A stretch of 31,531 bases of DNA. Source: a virus. Shown piece after piece: positions 24,574 through 30,090 of the stretch (position 1 is the stretch's first letter; every line of letters starts with the position of its first letter). Under the pieces are notes generated by a model. The model saw only the letters and a program-made list of their open reading frames with translations, made no database searches and had not been told where the DNA came from. The stretch is taken from the IMG/VR virus record IMGVR_UViG_3300045136_000451, positions 1 to 31,531 of that record; one strand, given 5' to 3'. A program made the position numbers and the translations under genes.

Positions 24574-25000
24574 CGCCGCAACTCCCGCCGCAACGCGGTT
24601 TCGGAGCCCGCAGGGCCGCTCGTTGCTGTCACGCACGTAACAGCGGCATGACGGGTCCAACCCCTAGCCCTATCTGGATTTATCCCTCTGTCGTCACAGT
24701 CATGGAGAGGAGGAGACATGCGCGCGCGCGCGCGCGTATGCGCGCGCGAGGCATGACAGCGTGACGTTTTCAAGCAAGCCCTAGAGAAAGGCCGGTCTTG
24801 GCCGTCACAAGCGCCGTGACGGACCATGACAGGCGTGACAGCGTTGTTTTTCCACGCTTTTCCCTCACCCTCCCCCCGCAGGGCAGGCACCGGAGCCGCG
24901 GCTGTGCGGTCTGCTGTTCTCCCCCCCTCGGGGCAGGGGCGAAGGATGGCCGCGGCGAGAACCGGGCGTTCCTCGGGGCAGGGGATGGCAGGCAGCGGCA
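24574..25000. promoter_or_regulatory. 427-bp regulatory interval with TGAC/GTCA repeats and a CG alternating tract
   Basis: This stretch precedes the long leftward operon and has a lower GC content than the genes. It carries at least seven TGAC/GTCA elements. They include the near-palindrome CTGTCACGCACGTAACAG (24626-24643), the inverted repeat CCGTCAC/GTGACGG (24802-24822), and the related direct units CATGACAGCGTGACG (24750-24764) and CATGACAGGCGTGACAG (24825-24841). It also has a CG-alternating tract (24720-24746). On the minus strand GATAAAT (24684-24678) is the only -10-like element I see. Binding sites for a regulator or replication initiator are likely. An open minus frame through it (24564-25004) looks non-coding. 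Confidence 0.55.
24720..24746. repeat. Alternating CG tract, Z-DNA prone
   Basis: About 27 bases are almost purely alternating purine-pyrimidine (CG)n, interrupted once by TATG. Such tracts can adopt the left-handed Z form under negative supercoiling. It lies in the middle of the regulatory interval between two TGAC-rich clusters. Confidence 0.7.
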
Positions 25001-25297
25001 TCATGCGCGCCCCCGCTCGGGCAGGCCCGCCAGGCCCTCCGCGTCCTCGAGCTGCTCGAGCAGCGCCAGCATCGCTTCGGCCTGGCAGCGTTGCGCGACA
25101 AGGCCGCGGCCCTGCCGCAAGGCAGCCCGCACCGCCGAAAGCCGCGCCACGAAGGCCCGCTCGGCCAGCGACCAGGCGTGCCAGTTCGTCGCCGGCGCCG
25201 CCACGTCAATGACCGCGCCCGAGGCGTCGAACGTCAGCACCACCGTGCGGCGCTCGGCCCCGTCGCGGATGGTGGCGATGTGGCGGCGGGTGGTCAT
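25001..25297 (-). CDS. Small early protein, unknown function
   Basis: 98 aa from MTTRRHIATIRDG at 25297. An N-terminal strand-rich part (RRTVVLTFDASGAVIDVAAP) is followed by a helical region (AERAFVARLSAVRAALRQGRGL and QAEAMLALLEQLEDAEGL). The phrase R-T/A-V/I-LTFD recurs near the C-terminus of the product of 25940-26359, which may reflect a shared short element. No ribosome site stands out. It is the last of the leftward early genes before the regulatory interval. I recognise no family. Confidence 0.6.
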   Translation of the reverse strand: MTTRRHIATIRDGAERRTVVLTFDASGAVIDVAAPATNWHAWSLAERAFVARLSAVRAALRQGRGLVAQRCQAEAMLALLEQLEDAEGLAGLPERGRA

Positions 25298-25438
25298 GCT
25301 GCGCGGCCGAGATGTGGACGACCCTGCAGGTCGCGCACGACCTGGCCGCGGCGCGGCCGGCGCGGGCGGCGGCGTGACGCTTGCCCCGAATCCACCCCGG
25401 CCGGCAGCGTGGCGCGCCGACACCCGAAGGAGCCCCGC
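25298..25438. other. 141-bp interval between a leftward and a rightward gene
   Basis: It lies between the divergent starts of the 25001-25297 and 25439-25702 genes. I see no clear -10/-35 pair on either strand. A minus-strand frame that reaches the ATGA before 25297 gives an Arg/Pro-rich product without a ribosome site and is likely chance. Promoters for both genes might lie here but cannot be pointed out. Confidence 0.35.
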
Positions 25439-25702
25439 ATGACCAGGAAAGACCGCGCGAAGCTCGTGGCGACCCACGCCGCGCTGACCACGCTGATCGC
25501 CGAGCTGCACAAGACACCGGATGGCCGCCGCGCCGTCCGCAAGGCGTGGGAGATCGCCCGCGAAAGCCTCGGCGACATTGCCGACGGCAAAGCCGAGCAT
25601 GATGTTGCGGCCGAGGACAGGCTGGAGCAGATCGACCTCACCTTCGGCTGCTCCGAAAACGTTCAGCCACCCAAGTGGAAGCTTCGTCCTCCGTCGCCGT
25701 GA
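25439..25702 (+). CDS. Small rightward protein of unknown function, inside the leftward block
   Basis: 87 aa from an ATG with GAAGGAG six bases upstream, the best ribosome site in this part of the window. The composition is balanced, with helices LVATHAALTTLIAELHKT and RRAVRKAWEIARESLGDIADGKA, and an acidic stretch (AEDRLEQIDLTF). It is the only rightward gene between 1 and 26.7 kb that I accept. Its last 65 bases overlap the end of the leftward gene 25638-25943, tail to tail. I recognise no family. A lysogenically expressed accessory gene (moron) is possible. Confidence 0.65.
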   Translation: MTRKDRAKLVATHAALTTLIAELHKTPDGRRAVRKAWEIARESLGDIADGKAEHDVAAEDRLEQIDLTFGCSENVQPPKWKLRPPSP

Positions 25703-25943
25703 TGCCGTAGCGCACCGCCATGGCGGTGCTGCGCTCGGCGTCCCACATCGGGGCCAGCGGCCGCCGCCACTCCAAGGCCAGCGCACGCAGCACGATATCC
25801 GACCCGGCATCCAGCCGCGCCAGCGCCTCCGCCAGCACCAGATGGCGCGCGGCGGCCTCATCGGCCTGGCACCGCATATCCTCCACCTGCCGGGCCAGGC
25901 ACTCGCGTAGCGCCGCGCGCAGGCCGGTCAGATCGTCGCTCAC
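25638..25943 (-). CDS. Small early protein, unknown function
   Basis: 101 aa from a GTG at 25943 with GGAGGAG five bases upstream; the GTG overlaps the preceding stop (GTGA). It is helical (LRAALRECLARQVEDMRCQADEAAARHLVLAEAL), with a C-terminal part RSTAMAVRYGITATEDEASTWVAERF. It shares its last 65 bases with the opposite-strand gene 25439-25702. No catalytic or metal motif is visible. It belongs to the leftward early operon that begins with the cro-like gene. Confidence 0.6.
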   Translation of the reverse strand: MSDDLTGLRAALRECLARQVEDMRCQADEAAARHLVLAEALARLDAGSDIVLRALALEWRRPLAPMWDAERSTAMAVRYGITATEDEASTWVAERFRSSRR

Positions 25944-26359
25944 GCCGCCTCCTCCACCCCGGCCGGGTCGAAGGTCAGGATCGCCCTGCGCCGCTGATCG
26001 GGCGGCGGCAGGGCCATATTCCGATCGCGGTCTGCCGCCACCGAGCGCAGGAGCGCCGCCGCGTCGTCCGCACGGGTGGACGGCAGCGGCCCAAGCCACG
26101 CCTCCGCCTCCTCTCGCGTGGCGCAAAGCCTGAGCGCAAGCGCCAGCCACACCGGATCCTCGATGGCGCCGATCGCGCCCGAGGCCGCCACGCGCGCGAT
26201 CTTCGCTCCGACGACGCCGCCCTCTCGCGCCAGCTCGGCGGCCCGACGCCACACCTTGGCGCGCGCCGCCGCCAGCGCGGCCTCATCGGCCGCGGCATCC
26301 GCCCGGGCCTGCATGGCGGCGGCGATCGCGGCCCAGCCGTCGCTCGAATTTTTGCTCAT
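25940..26359 (-). CDS. Small early protein, unknown function
   Basis: 139 aa, starting MSKNSSDGW, with its ATG overlapping the stop of the cro-like gene (ATGA). It is mostly helical and Ala-rich (AAIAAAMQARADAAADEAALAAARAKVWRRAAELA), with a middle segment IGAIEDPVWLALALRLCATREEAEAWLG. It ends RRRAILTFDPAGVEEAA, a phrase also seen in the product of 25001-25297. I recognise no family. The position in the early operon suggests a regulatory or host-takeover role, but nothing in the sequence proves it. Confidence 0.62.
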   Translation of the reverse strand: MSKNSSDGWAAIAAAMQARADAAADEAALAAARAKVWRRAAELAREGGVVGAKIARVAASGAIGAIEDPVWLALALRLCATREEAEAWLGPLPSTRADDAAALLRSVAADRDRNMALPPPDQRRRAILTFDPAGVEEAA

Positions 26360-26661
26360 GCCGCCTCTCCCACCCCGGCCGGGGCCGGGGCCTCGCCCCT
26401 CCGTGGCTCCACGCTGCCGGCGGCGGGCGGCTCGGGGCCGTCTTCCTCCGGCAGCACCAGGTCGAAACCTTCCATGCCCTCGGGCCACCACGGCAGGCCG
26501 GCGCGGCGGGCCATGGCCCAGAGGCGCATGGCATGGCGCGGCGGCACGGCGCCGGCGGCCTTCCAGTTGCTGACCGCCTGGACGGAGACGCCGCACGCCC
26601 GCGCAACCGCGGCCGTGCCGCCCAGGCCCTCGATGCAATCGGCGAGTGACAGGGTGGACAT
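26356..26661 (-). CDS. Cro-like HTH regulator (YdaS type)
   Basis: 101 aa from MSTLSLADCIEGLGG. Residues 8-48 form a helix-turn-helix of the YdaS/Cro kind: GGTAAVARACGVSVQAVSNWKAAGAVP. The WPEG and Pro/Glu-rich tail is likely disordered. It is divergent to the repressor gene and is the first gene of the leftward early operon. The operator palindrome at 26676-26692 lies 15 bases before its start codon, so its transcription should be blocked by the repressor. By analogy to Cro it would counter the repressor after induction. Confidence 0.82.
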   Translation of the reverse strand: MSTLSLADCIEGLGGTAAVARACGVSVQAVSNWKAAGAVPPRHAMRLWAMARRAGLPWWPEGMEGFDLVLPEEDGPEPPAAGSVEPRRGEAPAPAGVGEAA

Positions 26662-26700
26662 GGGCGGGCATCTTACTACAGTCGGTCTGTAGCCTGTCAA
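26661..26700 (-). promoter_or_regulatory. Leftward early promoter with embedded operator
   Basis: On the minus strand TTGACA (26700-26695) is a consensus -35. A -10-like TAAGAT follows after 19 bases, or TAGTAA after 16. The spacer is occupied by the palindrome CTACAG-tcggt-CTGTAG. The cro-like ATG follows within a few bases, so the mRNA has a very short leader. Bound repressor would sit between the -35 and -10. Confidence 0.65.
26676..26692. promoter_or_regulatory. Operator O1: CTACAGTCGGTCTGTAG
   Basis: A perfect 6-bp inverted repeat (CTACAG/CTGTAG) with a 5-base centre. The same 17 bases occur once more at 27199-27215. The two copies flank the repressor gene. The site lies inside the leftward promoter and 24 bases before the repressor start, so it may also control the repressor itself. 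Confidence 0.85.
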
Positions 26701-26715
26701 CCGAGGAGTTCTGGC

Positions 26716-27111
26716 ATGACAGCAGTGGTGCGCGGGCCGCAAAGGTGGTTCATGGCAAGTGCCGAACGACCTAGCCTTTTCGTCGAGCGCACCGCCGCGC
26801 GCCTGCGCGTGACGCGATGCGTTCTTGGCCTAACCCAGCGGGCCATCGCCGAGATGTGCGGTGTGTCCGAGGCCCGCTGGTCCAACTGGGAACGGGCTGA
26901 CCACCTGCCCGATATTCTGGCCATGTCGCAAATGGCCAGCCTGTTCGGGATCTCCCTCGACTGGATTTACCGTGGTGACCTGGCCGGCATGCCATGGCCT
27001 CTTGTGTCCGAGCTCCGCCGGCGGCGTCCCGACTTGGTTCTCGGGGCCGATCCGGACGCTAAGCCCTCAGATGACTGGGACACATTGGCAGCTAAGAGAC
27101 CGGCCGCCTGA
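26716..27111 (+). CDS. Prophage repressor, XRE-type HTH (CI-like)
   Basis: 131 aa, with AGGAG seven bases before the ATG at 26716. A later in-frame ATG at 26752 would give a product shorter by 12 residues. Residues ~26-87 are an XRE-type helix-turn-helix (RLRVTRCVLGLTQRAIAEMCGVSEARWSNWERAD, then LPDILAMSQMASLFGISLDWIYRGD). The rest is a short tail without a LexA-type peptidase domain, so induction is not by self-cleavage. The gene is divergent to the cro-like gene and is bracketed by identical operators. It is predicted to hold both the leftward and the rightward operons silent in the lysogen. Base use is less extreme than in the structural genes. Confidence 0.88.
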   Translation: MTAVVRGPQRWFMASAERPSLFVERTAARLRVTRCVLGLTQRAIAEMCGVSEARWSNWERADHLPDILAMSQMASLFGISLDWIYRGDLAGMPWPLVSELRRRRPDLVLGADPDAKPSDDWDTLAAKRPAA

Positions 27112-27140
27112 GGTGCCTTAGGCGTTGCGCGTATCCCTAC

Positions 27141-27159
27141 CCTCGTGCCGTGCACGAGG
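27141..27159. terminator. Hairpin downstream of the repressor gene
   Basis: CCTCGTGC (27141-27148) and GCACGAGG (27152-27159) form a perfect 8-bp stem with a 3-base loop, 29 bases after the repressor stop. A run of five T follows only 23 bases later (27183-27187), so this is a weak candidate for a terminator of the repressor transcript. It may instead be another protein site. Confidence 0.35.
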
Positions 27160-27190
27160 TGGGGTATTCAGGCGCTCTGTAGTTTTTCGC

Positions 27191-27221
27191 TTGCATGGCT
27201 ACAGTCGGTCTGTAGTATGAT
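27191..27221 (+). promoter_or_regulatory. Rightward promoter with embedded operator
   Basis: TTGCAT (27191-27196) as -35 and TATGAT (27216-27221) as -10 are separated by 19 bases that contain the operator palindrome. The -10 matches the consensus at five of six positions. It would drive the rightward operon from 27253 through the integrase. The layout mirrors the leftward promoter, so the same repressor should act on both. Confidence 0.65.
27199..27215. promoter_or_regulatory. Operator O2: CTACAGTCGGTCTGTAG
   Basis: Identical in all 17 bases to the site at 26676-26692, including the non-palindromic centre and its orientation. It lies between the -35 and -10 of the rightward promoter, 523 bases from O1. 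Two identical sites around the repressor gene could also allow looping. Confidence 0.85.
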
Positions 27222-27222
27222 C

Positions 27223-27251
27223 CCTTACCGCCCGAAGGAGGGGCGGTAAGG
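27223..27251 (+). promoter_or_regulatory. Leader hairpin with Shine-Dalgarno in the loop
   Basis: CCTTACCGCCC (27223-27233) and GGGCGGTAAGG (27241-27251) pair perfectly over 11 bp. The 7-base loop is GAAGGAG. The first start codon of the rightward operon is at 27253, one base after the stem. The loop holds the only good ribosome site, 12 bases before the ATG if unfolded. The hairpin begins right after the -10, so it would be at the 5' end of the mRNA. Confidence 0.75.
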
Positions 27252-27252
27252 C

Positions 27253-27468
27253 ATGATCTCCACCGACCTTTTGGCGCTGGCCGACCGGCTCGCGCCCTAC
27301 CAGGCCAGCGGGTGCGACATGCACCCTGTCGCCGTGGCCCTGATCGTGGGCACGCTGCGCGACCTGGCCGAGCGCGCCCGCGCCCTCGAGCACCGGCCGG
27401 TGCCGCCGCATCTGGCCGGCGGCGCCCTGCCGCCCGGCGTGGTGCGCTTCCCGGGGCGCGCGGCATGA
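27253..27468 (+). CDS. First gene of rightward operon, small protein of unknown function
   Basis: 71 aa. A helical N-terminal half (DLLALADRLAPYQASG, then VAVALIVGTLRDLAERARALE) is followed by a Pro/Gly-rich tail. Its start is preceded by the leader hairpin described above and its end overlaps the next start (ATGA). No family is recognised. Its expression should be repressed in the lysogen through O2. Confidence 0.62.
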   Translation: MISTDLLALADRLAPYQASGCDMHPVAVALIVGTLRDLAERARALEHRPVPPHLAGGALPPGVVRFPGRAA

Positions 27469-27716
27469 CCCTCAAGCTGCGGCGCTTGCCCACGGAACCG
27501 GTGCGCATCGAGCACCGGCTGCAGCTCGGCCCTCACGGCTCGGTCGCGACCGCGCTGCGGCAGACCATCAAGACCATGGCGCTGGAGTTATCCCGCCACG
27601 CGGCCCGCCACCTCTACACCACCAACGTCGCCGAAGCCGCCGCCTGCGGCGAGGCGACGATCGAGGGCGATGCAGGGCAGATCGCCGTCACCATCAGCGT
27701 GGTGAGGCGGCGATGA
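27465..27716 (+). CDS. Small protein of unknown function
   Basis: 83 aa starting MTLKLRRLPTEPVRIEHRL. The middle helix (TALRQTIKTMALELSRHAARHLYTTNVAEAAAC) is followed by a strand (QIAVTISVVRRR). It overlaps both neighbours by four bases (ATGA). I see no motif that gives a function. Confidence 0.6.
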   Translation: MTLKLRRLPTEPVRIEHRLQLGPHGSVATALRQTIKTMALELSRHAARHLYTTNVAEAAACGEATIEGDAGQIAVTISVVRRR

Positions 27717-28150
27717 GCGACATTTCCTGCCGCAACTGCAGCTGGTGGGGCGGCACCCAGCGCGAGCTGCGCGACGGGCTGCGCGCGCCTTGCCTGTATC
27801 CCGCGCCGCGCGTGGAATTGGTGCCGGACCGGAACCGGCCGGGCGAGCTGCGCGCGCTGACCGTCCGCCCGATGGTGCTGGCGGATGAGCGCTGCCGCCA
27901 CTGGCGCGGGCGCGCTTCGGCGGAAGAGCCGCAGCCCGGGGCGTTCTCGCCCGATTGGTGGCGCGCGCGCATCGGGTGCACGGCCACCGACAGCGAGGGC
28001 GAGCGGTGGCGCATCACCGCGGTCACCGACCACGCCGGCGACAGGCCGCACCTGCACCTGACCCGGATGCGCGACCAGCAGCCGGAAACCTGGACCTGCG
28101 ACAGCCCCGCCGCGCGCGGGCTGCGGATGGAGGAGGGCCCCTGCGCATGA
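27713..28150 (+). CDS. Four-cysteine (zinc-ribbon-like) phage protein
   Basis: 145 aa. Cysteines at 6, 9, 27 and 61 in the pattern CRNCSWW ... C ... CRHW suggest a zinc site spread over the first 65 residues. A second part (WWRARIGCTATDSEGERWRITAVTDH) is strand-rich. A smaller protein with the same kind of layout is encoded at 29010-29228. Such proteins are common in early regions of phages, usually of unknown role. Confidence 0.65.
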   Translation: MSDISCRNCSWWGGTQRELRDGLRAPCLYPAPRVELVPDRNRPGELRALTVRPMVLADERCRHWRGRASAEEPQPGAFSPDWWRARIGCTATDSEGERWRITAVTDHAGDRPHLHLTRMRDQQPETWTCDSPAARGLRMEEGPCA

Positions 28151-28395
28151 CCGGCCGCACTTGCACCAAGCCCCGCGTGACCGGCCCGCAATGGGCGGTG
28201 CTCTACCGCCTGCCGGCAAGCGCCGGCGCCTTCGCGCCGCGGCCGCGCGGCACGCATGGGACAACCATCGCCACCCTGCTCGCGGCCGGCCTGATCGAGC
28301 GCGATGCCGCGGGCAGCGGGCTCTACCGCCGCACCGCCGCCGGCGACGCGGCGGTTGCGACCATGACAAGCTCAGGAGCGCAGCGCGATGCGTGA
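28147..28395 (+). CDS. Small winged-helix-like protein
   Basis: 82 aa. The sequence VTGPQWAVLYRLPA, TTIATLLAAGLIERD, GLYRRTAAGDAAV reads as helix, helix, then a two-strand wing, like the DNA-binding domain of MarR/PadR types but with a short or missing third helix. The ATG overlaps the previous stop (ATGA). A regulator or a small DNA mimic are possible. I cannot place it in a family. Confidence 0.55.
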   Translation: MTGRTCTKPRVTGPQWAVLYRLPASAGAFAPRPRGTHGTTIATLLAAGLIERDAAGSGLYRRTAAGDAAVATMTSSGAQRDA

Positions 28396-28858
28396 GTGGA
28401 TTGACGTCCCGCAAGCGAGGCCGGCGCGCCCGGTCAGTCAGCGCGCTCCGAAGCGCGTCCGCATGGCCCTGTGCATCACGGGCCGCAACGATGCGGTGAC
28501 GATGCTGACTGTCAGCATCCCGCCGGAGCTTCACGCCGCGCTGGGCTGGGAGCAGGGCGTGCGCCTGGGCCTGGCGCTGGGCCAGGGCCGCACGGCGGGC
28601 TGGGTGCGGCTGGCGCGCGATGCCACCGGCCGCCCCGCACGGGCTGCCGGCCCGCTGCGCGGCAGCGCGGGCGGCCGGACGATCGTGGCCTATCTCGTGC
28701 CGCCCGTCGCGTGGCGCGGGCTCGTCGCGCCCGCGACGGCCTGCGAGCACCGCATCCAGGGCGATGCGCTGCTGGTCCGCATTCCCTGGGACATGGACGA
28801 GATGACCACCTCATCCGAGGGCCGCGAGCGCCTGGCCGACAGGGAGCATGCCGCATGA
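28388..28858 (+). CDS. Phage protein with AbrB-like N-terminal strand region
   Basis: 156 aa with AGGAG seven bases before the ATG; it overlaps the previous gene by eight bases. After a basic ~35-residue head comes a segment MLTVSIPPELHAALGWEQGVRLGLALGQG that resembles the swapped-hairpin AbrB/SpoVT type or a related small beta fold. A second domain (EHRIQGDALLVRIPWDM) follows. I have seen this pattern in prophages of alphaproteobacteria, normally without a known function. DNA binding is a guess. Confidence 0.55.
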   Translation: MREWIDVPQARPARPVSQRAPKRVRMALCITGRNDAVTMLTVSIPPELHAALGWEQGVRLGLALGQGRTAGWVRLARDATGRPARAAGPLRGSAGGRTIVAYLVPPVAWRGLVAPATACEHRIQGDALLVRIPWDMDEMTTSSEGRERLADREHAA

Positions 28859-29010
28859 TGCACATCAGCCCGATGCGCGAGACGCCGCGCCAGCGCGCCG
28901 CCCGCATTCTCGACGCCATCGCCGGGGTGCTGATCCTGGTGGCGGTTGGCGTGATCGCCGGCATCACCGGCGGCGCGCTGGTGCTGGTCATGCGGGGGCT
29001 CATGCCGTGA
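28855..29010 (+). CDS. Small one-span membrane protein
   Basis: 51 aa starting MMHISPMRE. One hydrophobic helix (GVLILVAVGVIAGITGGALVLVM, about residues 25-47) ends close to the C-terminus. It overlaps the previous stop (ATGA). It could be a superinfection-exclusion or membrane-acting peptide, but nothing beyond the single span is visible. Confidence 0.6.
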   Translation: MMHISPMRETPRQRAARILDAIAGVLILVAVGVIAGITGGALVLVMRGLMP

Positions 29011-29228
29011 TGGCGAGCCCCGGACCCGACGGCGCCACCTGCGCCACCTGCCGCTTCTGGGGCGGCCGCCCCGACGGCATCGGCCACAAGCGCGGCCGCC
29101 CGTTCCCCTGCCGCCGGCACGCTCCCTATCCCGCGCACGGCCAGGGCATCGGCTACGCCACGGCCCACACGCCGTTCCACTACTGGTGCGGCGATCACCA
29201 ACCCATCACGACGGAGAATGACCAATGA
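29010..29228 (+). CDS. Small four-cysteine zinc-ribbon-like protein
   Basis: 72 aa from the ATG that overlaps the upstream stop by one base; a GTG three bases before is an alternative. Cysteines 11, 14, 34 and 60 occur as CATCRFWGG ... PCRRH ... YWCGDH. This C-x2-C-x2-W ... C ... W-C-G pattern is shared by many small phage proteins that probably bind zinc. The function is unknown. It resembles the N-terminal layout of the 27713-28150 product. Confidence 0.65.
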   Translation: MASPGPDGATCATCRFWGGRPDGIGHKRGRPFPCRRHAPYPAHGQGIGYATAHTPFHYWCGDHQPITTENDQ

Positions 29229-29539
29229 GCGAAAGCCTAAGGCTTGGCGACGCCGCCTGGGTGTGGATCGACCTGAACGGCCACGGCCCGCGCTGGCACC
29301 TGGCGGTGCCGACCGAGCGCGAGGATTGGGACCTGGTGGACGAGGACGACGACGAGACCTGCCGCTGGCAGGCGCTGTTCCCGCTCTACGACGACTACCG
29401 CTGCGAGATCGAGGAGCTGATTGGCTGCCCCGAGCGGCGCGTGGCCTATCCGCAGACCCCGCCGACGGCGGACGAGCGCGAGAAGGCGCGGCAGGCGGAG
29501 AAGGATCACTTCGGCTTGGAGGGCGACGGGGATGAGTGA
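29225..29539 (+). CDS. Acidic small protein, unknown function
   Basis: 104 aa, very acidic (EDWDLVDEDDDETC), starting at an ATGA overlap. The last 14 residues (EKDHFGLEGDGDE with the preceding residue) are encoded in a 43-bp block that is repeated exactly 325 bases downstream, so this protein and the next one share their C-terminal end. The acidic character would fit a DNA mimic, but this is only a possibility. Confidence 0.62.
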   Translation: MSESLRLGDAAWVWIDLNGHGPRWHLAVPTEREDWDLVDEDDDETCRWQALFPLYDDYRCEIEELIGCPERRVAYPQTPPTADEREKARQAEKDHFGLEGDGDE

Positions 29540-29540
29540 C
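29498..29540 (+). repeat. 43-bp direct repeat, left copy
   Basis: These 43 bases are identical to 29823-29865. The block encodes the end of the acidic protein, and its last nine bases include the start of the DUF4326 gene (ATGAGTGAC). Sequence on either side of the two copies is unrelated. Confidence 0.92.
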
Positions 29541-29864
29541 GCGCCCCGCCGCATCCAGCGCCAGCACGTGAAGGGCTGGCGGATGCCGCCGAACACGGTT
29601 TTCGTCGGGCGGCCAAGCCGATGGGCCAACCCGTTTCGCGTGGCGAAGCCGGAGTGGTCCGAAGACGTCGTCGTGGCTTTATTCAGCGAGCTTTGCGTCC
29701 CGGAGTGGACGCGGACAGGCGCCATCGCGTCGCTGCGTGGCCGCAATTTGGCGTGCTGGTGCCGCCTCGATCAGCCTTGCCACGCTGATGTGCTGTTGCA
29801 ATTGGCGAACGCCCCGCTGCAAGAGAAGGATCACTTCGGCTTGGAGGGCGACGGGGATGAGTGA
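29532..29864 (+). CDS. DUF4326 protein in a repeat-bounded cassette
   Basis: 110 aa. The DUF4326 signature is clear: FVGRPSRWANPF (24-35), LRGRNLACWC (68-77) and QPCHADVLL (81-89). The function of the family is unknown; it is frequent in phages. Residues 97-110 are not part of the domain and are identical to the end of the preceding protein. The base use is less GC-rich than in its neighbours (for example GTCGTGGCTTTATTCAG), which suggests later arrival. It starts within the stop region of the previous gene (ATGAGTGA). Confidence 0.82.
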   Translation: MSDAPRRIQRQHVKGWRMPPNTVFVGRPSRWANPFRVAKPEWSEDVVVALFSELCVPEWTRTGAIASLRGRNLACWCRLDQPCHADVLLQLANAPLQEKDHFGLEGDGDE

Positions 29865-29865
29865 C
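29823..29865 (+). repeat. 43-bp direct repeat, right copy
   Basis: Exact copy of 29498-29540. It supplies the C-terminal codons and stop of the DUF4326 gene and the ATGAGTGAC start of the next gene. Removing one copy with the DNA between would join the acidic gene directly to the 29857 gene with the same overlap as now. Confidence 0.92.
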
Positions 29866-30090
29866 CCACGTCGTTCTGCAGGGATTGGCGGCACGGAGCG
29901 CGAGGAGCGGGCTGGCTACCGGACCGGCCTGGATTTGGCGGTCGCTGGTTTCATTGCGACGGCCAGGGCTGCCGCCGAAAAACTCGAGCCGCGCAAGCGC
30001 TGGGTGCTGCTGACGCTGTTCGCCGAGGCTCACAAGCGCGCCGCCGCAGAGATCCAGGCGCTGGCGGAGAAGGAGGCGGGGCATGGCTGA
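29857..30090 (+). CDS. Small helical protein, unknown function
   Basis: 77 aa starting MSDPRRSAG. One long helical region (YRTGLDLAVAGFIATARAAAEKLEPRKRWVLLTLFAEAHKRAAAEIQALAEK). The start lies in the right 43-bp repeat. Its stop overlaps a short ORF at 30083. No family is recognised. Confidence 0.6.
   Translation: MSDPRRSAGIGGTEREERAGYRTGLDLAVAGFIATARAAAEKLEPRKRWVLLTLFAEAHKRAAAEIQALAEKEAGHG

Noticed and set aside
24564-25004. Open minus-strand frame of 146 codons starting at an ATGA overlap
   Set aside because: The downstream two thirds have low third-position GC, Cys/Arg/His-rich product and run through the CG tract and TGAC repeats. It lacks a ribosome site. I read it as regulatory DNA.
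25294-25641. Minus-strand frame opposite the 25439-25702 gene, ending in an ATGA overlap
   Set aside because: It is the mirror of the rightward gene, has a Ser/Arg-rich composition and no ribosome site.
26752-27111. Shorter repressor start at the second ATG
   Set aside because: No ribosome site before it, while the ATG at 26716 has AGGAG at seven bases.
27116-27130. Short imperfect hairpin GCCTGAGG/CCTTAGGC at the repressor stop
   Set aside because: Two-base loop, a wobble pair and no T-run; too weak to call a terminator.
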